From Azoarcus_F sp036734105 (GTDB taxonomy: Bacteria > Pseudomonadota > Gammaproteobacteria > Burkholderiales > Rhodocyclaceae): a DNA stretch of 18,048 nt. The position numbers were made by a program, and so were the translations under genes. The stretch covers positions 1 to 18,048 of the forward strand of contig DAIMZH010000060.1 of the NCBI GenBank assembly GCA_036734105.1. Direction: 5' to 3'. Below, piece after piece: positions 15,463 to 18,048 of this stretch (the first letter of the stretch is position 1; the number at the start of each line of letters is the position of its first letter). The notes below the pieces were generated by a model that was not told the origin of the DNA, ran no database searches, and saw only the letters and a program-made list of their open reading frames with translations.

Positions 15463-15557
15463 ATACATTCGCAGCCATGGCACAGCGCTGTTTGCGCTGG
15501 CACAAAAAGCTAACAACAAGGCCGTGGCGGCACGGCACCCAACAGCAGGTGAGCAAA

Positions 15558-16181
15558 ATGATTGGCAATGAAGCAGGCGGTGTATTTTTGAGCGGTTTCG
15601 TGTTGAGCGTCGGCCTGATCATGGCGATTGGCGCACAGAACGCCTATGTGTTGCGTCAGGGGCTGAAACGCGAGCATGTGGGCGTGGCGGTAATGGTGGC
15701 CGCAGTCTGCGACGCATCGCTGATTGCACTCGGCATTGGCGGCATGGGTGCGGTGTTTTCAAGCAATCCGGACTGGATGGCAGTGGCACGCTATGGCGGC
15801 GCAGCATTTCTGTTCTGGTATGGCCTGCGTGCATTGCGCTCAGCGATTCGCGGCAACTCCATGAGAGTCGATCAGGGTGCCTCTGGAGGACTGAGCCGTC
15901 GCCAGGTCTTGCTGACGGCAATGGCGTTCAGCCTTCTCAACCCGCATGCCTGGCTGGACACCGTGGTGTTGATTGGCTCGGTCGGCAGCCAGCAAACTGC
16001 GGATGTCCGTCCGATTTTTGCGGCTGGCGCAGTCACCGCTTCCTTTGTCTGGTTTGTCACTTTGGGCTATGGTGCCCGCGTGCTCACGCCCTTGTTTGCC
16101 CGTCCTGTGGCGTGGCGGGTGCTGGATGTGCTGGTGGCCGCCATTCTGTGGACGATAGCGAGCGTGCTGTTGATGGGGTGA
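15558..16181 (+). CDS. argO: LysE/ArgO family amino acid exporter (207 aa)
   Basis: Inner-membrane exporter of basic amino acids (arginine or lysine) of the LysE superfamily. VGLIMAIGAQNAYVLRQGL near the N-terminus and LLNPHAWLDTVVLIGSVG in the middle are family hallmarks. About six hydrophobic segments span the 207 residues, close to 211 in E. coli ArgO. The ATG at 15558 has AGGTGAG 5 bases upstream; an upstream in-frame start (15477) would add 27 Arg/Lys/Gln-rich residues not found in the family. It is divergent from argP, the usual arrangement for this pair, so activation by ArgP with arginine or lysine is expected. Confidence 0.93.
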   Translation: MIGNEAGGVFLSGFVLSVGLIMAIGAQNAYVLRQGLKREHVGVAVMVAAVCDASLIALGIGGMGAVFSSNPDWMAVARYGGAAFLFWYGLRALRSAIRGNSMRVDQGASGGLSRRQVLLTAMAFSLLNPHAWLDTVVLIGSVGSQQTADVRPIFAAGAVTASFVWFVTLGYGARVLTPLFARPVAWRVLDVLVAAILWTIASVLLMG

Positions 16182-16261
16182 TGTGTGGTCCCTGTGTTTC
16201 GTTTCAGTTGTAACGTCCATTCCGGCATTCTAATTCAGGTTTCGAGGACAACTAGCCAGAC

Positions 16262-16545
16262 ATGGGGGCCGCCACACGCATTTTCGGAAATCAGGCCGGG
16301 AATCCGAATATTTCCTCAGTTGTGCCATCGGAAGTCTTTTTTCTGGCGCTGAACTTTCGACCTATGTGGCCCTGAAAGGGCTGCCGATTCCTGAGTTTCT
16401 AAACAAGCTCCGGCCCATGTCAAACCTTGAAACCGTGCTCAATACGTGGCGTTAGCCAGAACGGTTGTCAAAAAGTGGCGGTGACTTCACAACCAAAGAC
16501 TTGTTGGAAAAAATTGGATCGGAAACGACAAGCATTGGTCGGTAA
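16262..16545 (+). pseudogene. Degenerate ORF of unknown family after argO
   Basis: No intact gene is visible in 16182-16752. Frame two from the ATG at 16262 gives MGAATRIFGNQAG, then ISSVVPSEVFF up to a run of six T (16337-16342). Changing that run by one base moves into a frame that is open as GAELSTYVALKGLPIPEFL, then NKLRPMSNLETVLNTWR, to TAG 16453-16455. The same frame continues after that stop as PERLSKSGGDFTTKDLLEKI up to TAA at 16543. The protein-like composition through one frameshift and one stop suggests a decayed gene. I do not recognise the family, and chance open frames cannot be excluded. Confidence 0.3.
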
Positions 16546-16554
16546 ACGACAAAG
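16513..16554 (+). repeat. Two-copy tandem repeat, 21-base period
   Basis: ATTGGATCGGAAACGACAAG (16513-16532) is followed one base later by a near copy at 16534-16554. The copies share ATTGG, TCGG and AAACGACAA and differ by an A lost, a T gained and one A near the end. The cause is unknown; it could be a small duplication in decaying sequence. Confidence 0.6.
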
Positions 16555-16573
16555 AGCTGGACTCCCAGCTCTT
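16552..16573. other. Perfect 9-bp hairpin, terminator-like without a T-tract
   Basis: Arms AAGAGCTGG (16552-16560) and CCAGCTCTT (16565-16573) around the loop ACTC. Read on the minus strand it lies about 180 bases after the RelA/SpoT-TPR gene stop and is followed by TTTG only. It could be a weak terminator for either flanking unit, or the end of a lost mobile element. Confidence 0.5.
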
Positions 16574-16752
16574 CCTGCATCTGCAGCCGCATGTGCTCCT
16601 GATGACCTGCTTTAGCCATCTCCGTTAGGAATCAACATTGATGCACCTCCAAGTGTGTTCAGATGAACTACGCGCACTCAGTAGCCCTATTTTGAATAGT
16701 TCACGGATAAAGTCAAGTGCTCGGGTTTGAAACGCATCGCTTCACCAAAAAT

Positions 16753-18048
16753 TTACATGGCAACTATCGTGCCTGTATCAAGATACTCCTGAGCTACTTC
16801 GGCAATTGATATGCGCAAATTCGTGACTATCCCAGCATCACGTCGCAAGCATCGTTGTATCAAGATTGTCGCGACTTCCTTCGCTGTGGCATCTTCAAGC
16901 AATGCATAGGCACGGAAAACAGTATCCAAGTCTTCAATCGACATCTGTTGAGTGCCACCACTTTCCTTCAGCATCGTCTCAAGCAGCACCGGGATTTCGG
17001 TCTGTAGCTTCACCAAGCGTTGATCGCTGGCGTCCGCATAGAAGGCAAACCCTACACAGTAATAAAGCAGATTGTTATAGGTATCGATTTTTTGTTTTCT
17101 TTCGATACTTCTCGCGCCCAAGCACTTCAAGGTAGTCTGGTAAGCCTCGAAGTACAGTTCAGACTTCTGCTGTTGGGAGGTCGTTCCCGGGTGCTGACTT
17201 TTTTGCCACAATGTGTAACCCAATATCTTGGGTTGGGTATAAAGCATGTGCTCGTAATCAGCTTTCGGTAGATTATCATGCCACAGACCACTGGCTAATG
17301 ACTTCTCGCCATATTTGCGGAACATACTCCCTGCATTGCGCAACCTTTCAAGCGACTCGTCGATTCTCCCGACTTTTCCGAGAGCCTGGCCAAGACGCAT
17401 TTTTGCAAGCGGAAAGTTCTTGTAGTGTGCTTCGATGAAAACGTATTTGTCGACAGCTGCATTGACGTTGTCCGGGATGTTGGTGGACATTAGACAAAGG
17501 GCTTCATTCATGGCGCAGTAGTAAAATGCCAGTTTTGGTCCGTCCTTCAGGTGGGCAGCAGTGTCTCTCGGTGCCAGTTCTTGCATGAGCGAAGCGAATA
17601 GGTCGGCCGCCTGCAAGTAGGTTTTTTCAGCCGTGATGCGTCCGTCGTGCGTTTCACCAGACTCCTCGGCGGCCTTGTCGCGCAGCGACCTAGATTCGAT
17701 ATAGCGCTGAATGAAGTCATCCTTCATGCCAATGTCGCGGAAGCGCTGAAGCACGTCTTCATCTGATTCAACAGAGATAGTCTTGGTCACGCCCGCGGTC
17801 AAATCCAGCGTTTCCGGAAGGGCTTCCTTGCGAATGCATTCAGCGTATTCCATGCACGCATCGGAAAAACCCTTCAGAACCTTCAGGTGCGCTTTGATGT
17901 GATGGGAGTTATGAATGGGGGTTCCGGCATTTTTCCCCTCCCTGATGACGTAGCCGTATTTGTGGTCAATCTCTCCCCAAGCGTCTTCAAATACGGCTGA
18001 GTTAGCCTTAACCGTGTATGCACTCACTGATACGAAGTCCGTAGCGCA
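16753..18048 (-). CDS. RelA/SpoT-domain protein with C-terminal TPR-like region (3' part, start outside window)
   Basis: The reading frame is open to the right window edge, so the true start lies beyond it; GTG at 18027 is internal. Near the visible N-terminus, AVFEDAWGEIDHKYGY matches the conserved end of RelA/SpoT (p)ppGpp synthetase domains (EDAWxEIDHK). The rest (about 400 residues) is helical, with a TPR-like stretch FPLAKMRLGQALGKVG followed by RIDESLERLRNAGSMFRKYG. No membrane segment is seen. The catalytic residues of the synthetase lie upstream and are not visible, so activity cannot be judged. Possible roles are a small alarmone synthetase, a toxSAS-type toxin or a defence sensor with TPR control. 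The stop is followed by decayed, more AT-rich sequence. Confidence 0.72.
   Translation of the reverse strand, partial: CATDFVSVSAYTVKANSAVFEDAWGEIDHKYGYVIREGKNAGTPIHNSHHIKAHLKVLKGFSDACMEYAECIRKEALPETLDLTAGVTKTISVESDEDVLQRFRDIGMKDDFIQRYIESRSLRDKAAEESGETHDGRITAEKTYLQAADLFASLMQELAPRDTAAHLKDGPKLAFYYCAMNEALCLMSTNIPDNVNAAVDKYVFIEAHYKNFPLAKMRLGQALGKVGRIDESLERLRNAGSMFRKYGEKSLASGLWHDNLPKADYEHMLYTQPKILGYTLWQKSQHPGTTSQQQKSELYFEAYQTTLKCLGARSIERKQKIDTYNNLLYYCVGFAFYADASDQRLVKLQTEIPVLLETMLKESGGTQQMSIEDLDTVFRAYALLEDATAKEVATILIQRCLRRDAGIVTNLRISIAEVAQEYLDTGTIVAM

Noticed and set aside
15477..15557. Upstream start for argO adding 27 residues
   Set aside because: The added residues are unlike the family, and the AGGTGAG ribosome site points to the ATG at 15558.
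1..18048. CRISPR array, tRNA, rRNA or insertion sequence
   Set aside because: I saw no regularly spaced repeats, no tRNA cloverleaf or rRNA sequence, and no transposase with terminal inverted repeats; the only tandem repeat has two copies.

Overview
The window looks like a chromosomal segment of a betaproteobacterium, most likely of the Rhodocyclales/Zoogloeaceae type. This rests on GC-rich coding sequence, an opgG-opgH pair with a short OpgH, and close matches to proteobacterial YbiT, TrhP (YegQ), ArgP and ArgO. The placement is inferred from protein resemblance, not from a marker gene. A run of exactly 100 N (5642-5741) marks a scaffold gap of unknown true size. Reading frames break at the left window edge and beside the gap, so small indels there may be sequence errors.

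Layout. (1) 1-3215, plus strand: the 3' part of opgG, a 92-residue ORF and opgH, an operon for osmoregulated periplasmic glucans. The small ORF overlaps opgH by ATGA. (2) 3225-5506, minus strand: ybiT (ABC-F ATPase) followed by a YqhA/UPF0114 membrane protein. (3) 5602-6052, plus strand: a broken YbjN-domain gene interrupted by the gap, ending at a good bidirectional terminator. (4) 6119-8046, minus strand: trhP (U32 family, tRNA hydroxylation) overlapping a GNAT acetyltransferase gene. (5) 8067-10530, plus strand: an inserted defence-type module. It holds a 69-codon ORF resembling the N-terminus of SNF2/DISARM-type helicases, then a PtuA-like AAA ATPase, then a PtuB-like HNH nuclease with two opposite frameshifts. 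An imperfect direct repeat lies at both edges. (6) 10580-14378, minus strand: an envelope cluster of a membrane zinc metallopeptidase, a ChaN-like protein and an M1-family peptidase. (7) 14518-16181: divergent argP and argO with LysR-type palindromes between them. (8) 16182-16752: no intact gene, but a degenerate ORF, a short tandem repeat and a perfect hairpin. (9) 16753-18048, minus strand: the 3' part of a gene joining the end of a RelA/SpoT alarmone-synthetase domain to a TPR-like helical region, running off the window.

Most of the window is housekeeping sequence: glucan synthesis, ribosome and tRNA care, and arginine export. The two accessory spots are the Septu-like ATPase/HNH module with its helicase-derived leader ORF, and the right end with a decayed ORF next to a RelA/SpoT-TPR protein. 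Both resemble small defence or stress modules placed between conserved genes.
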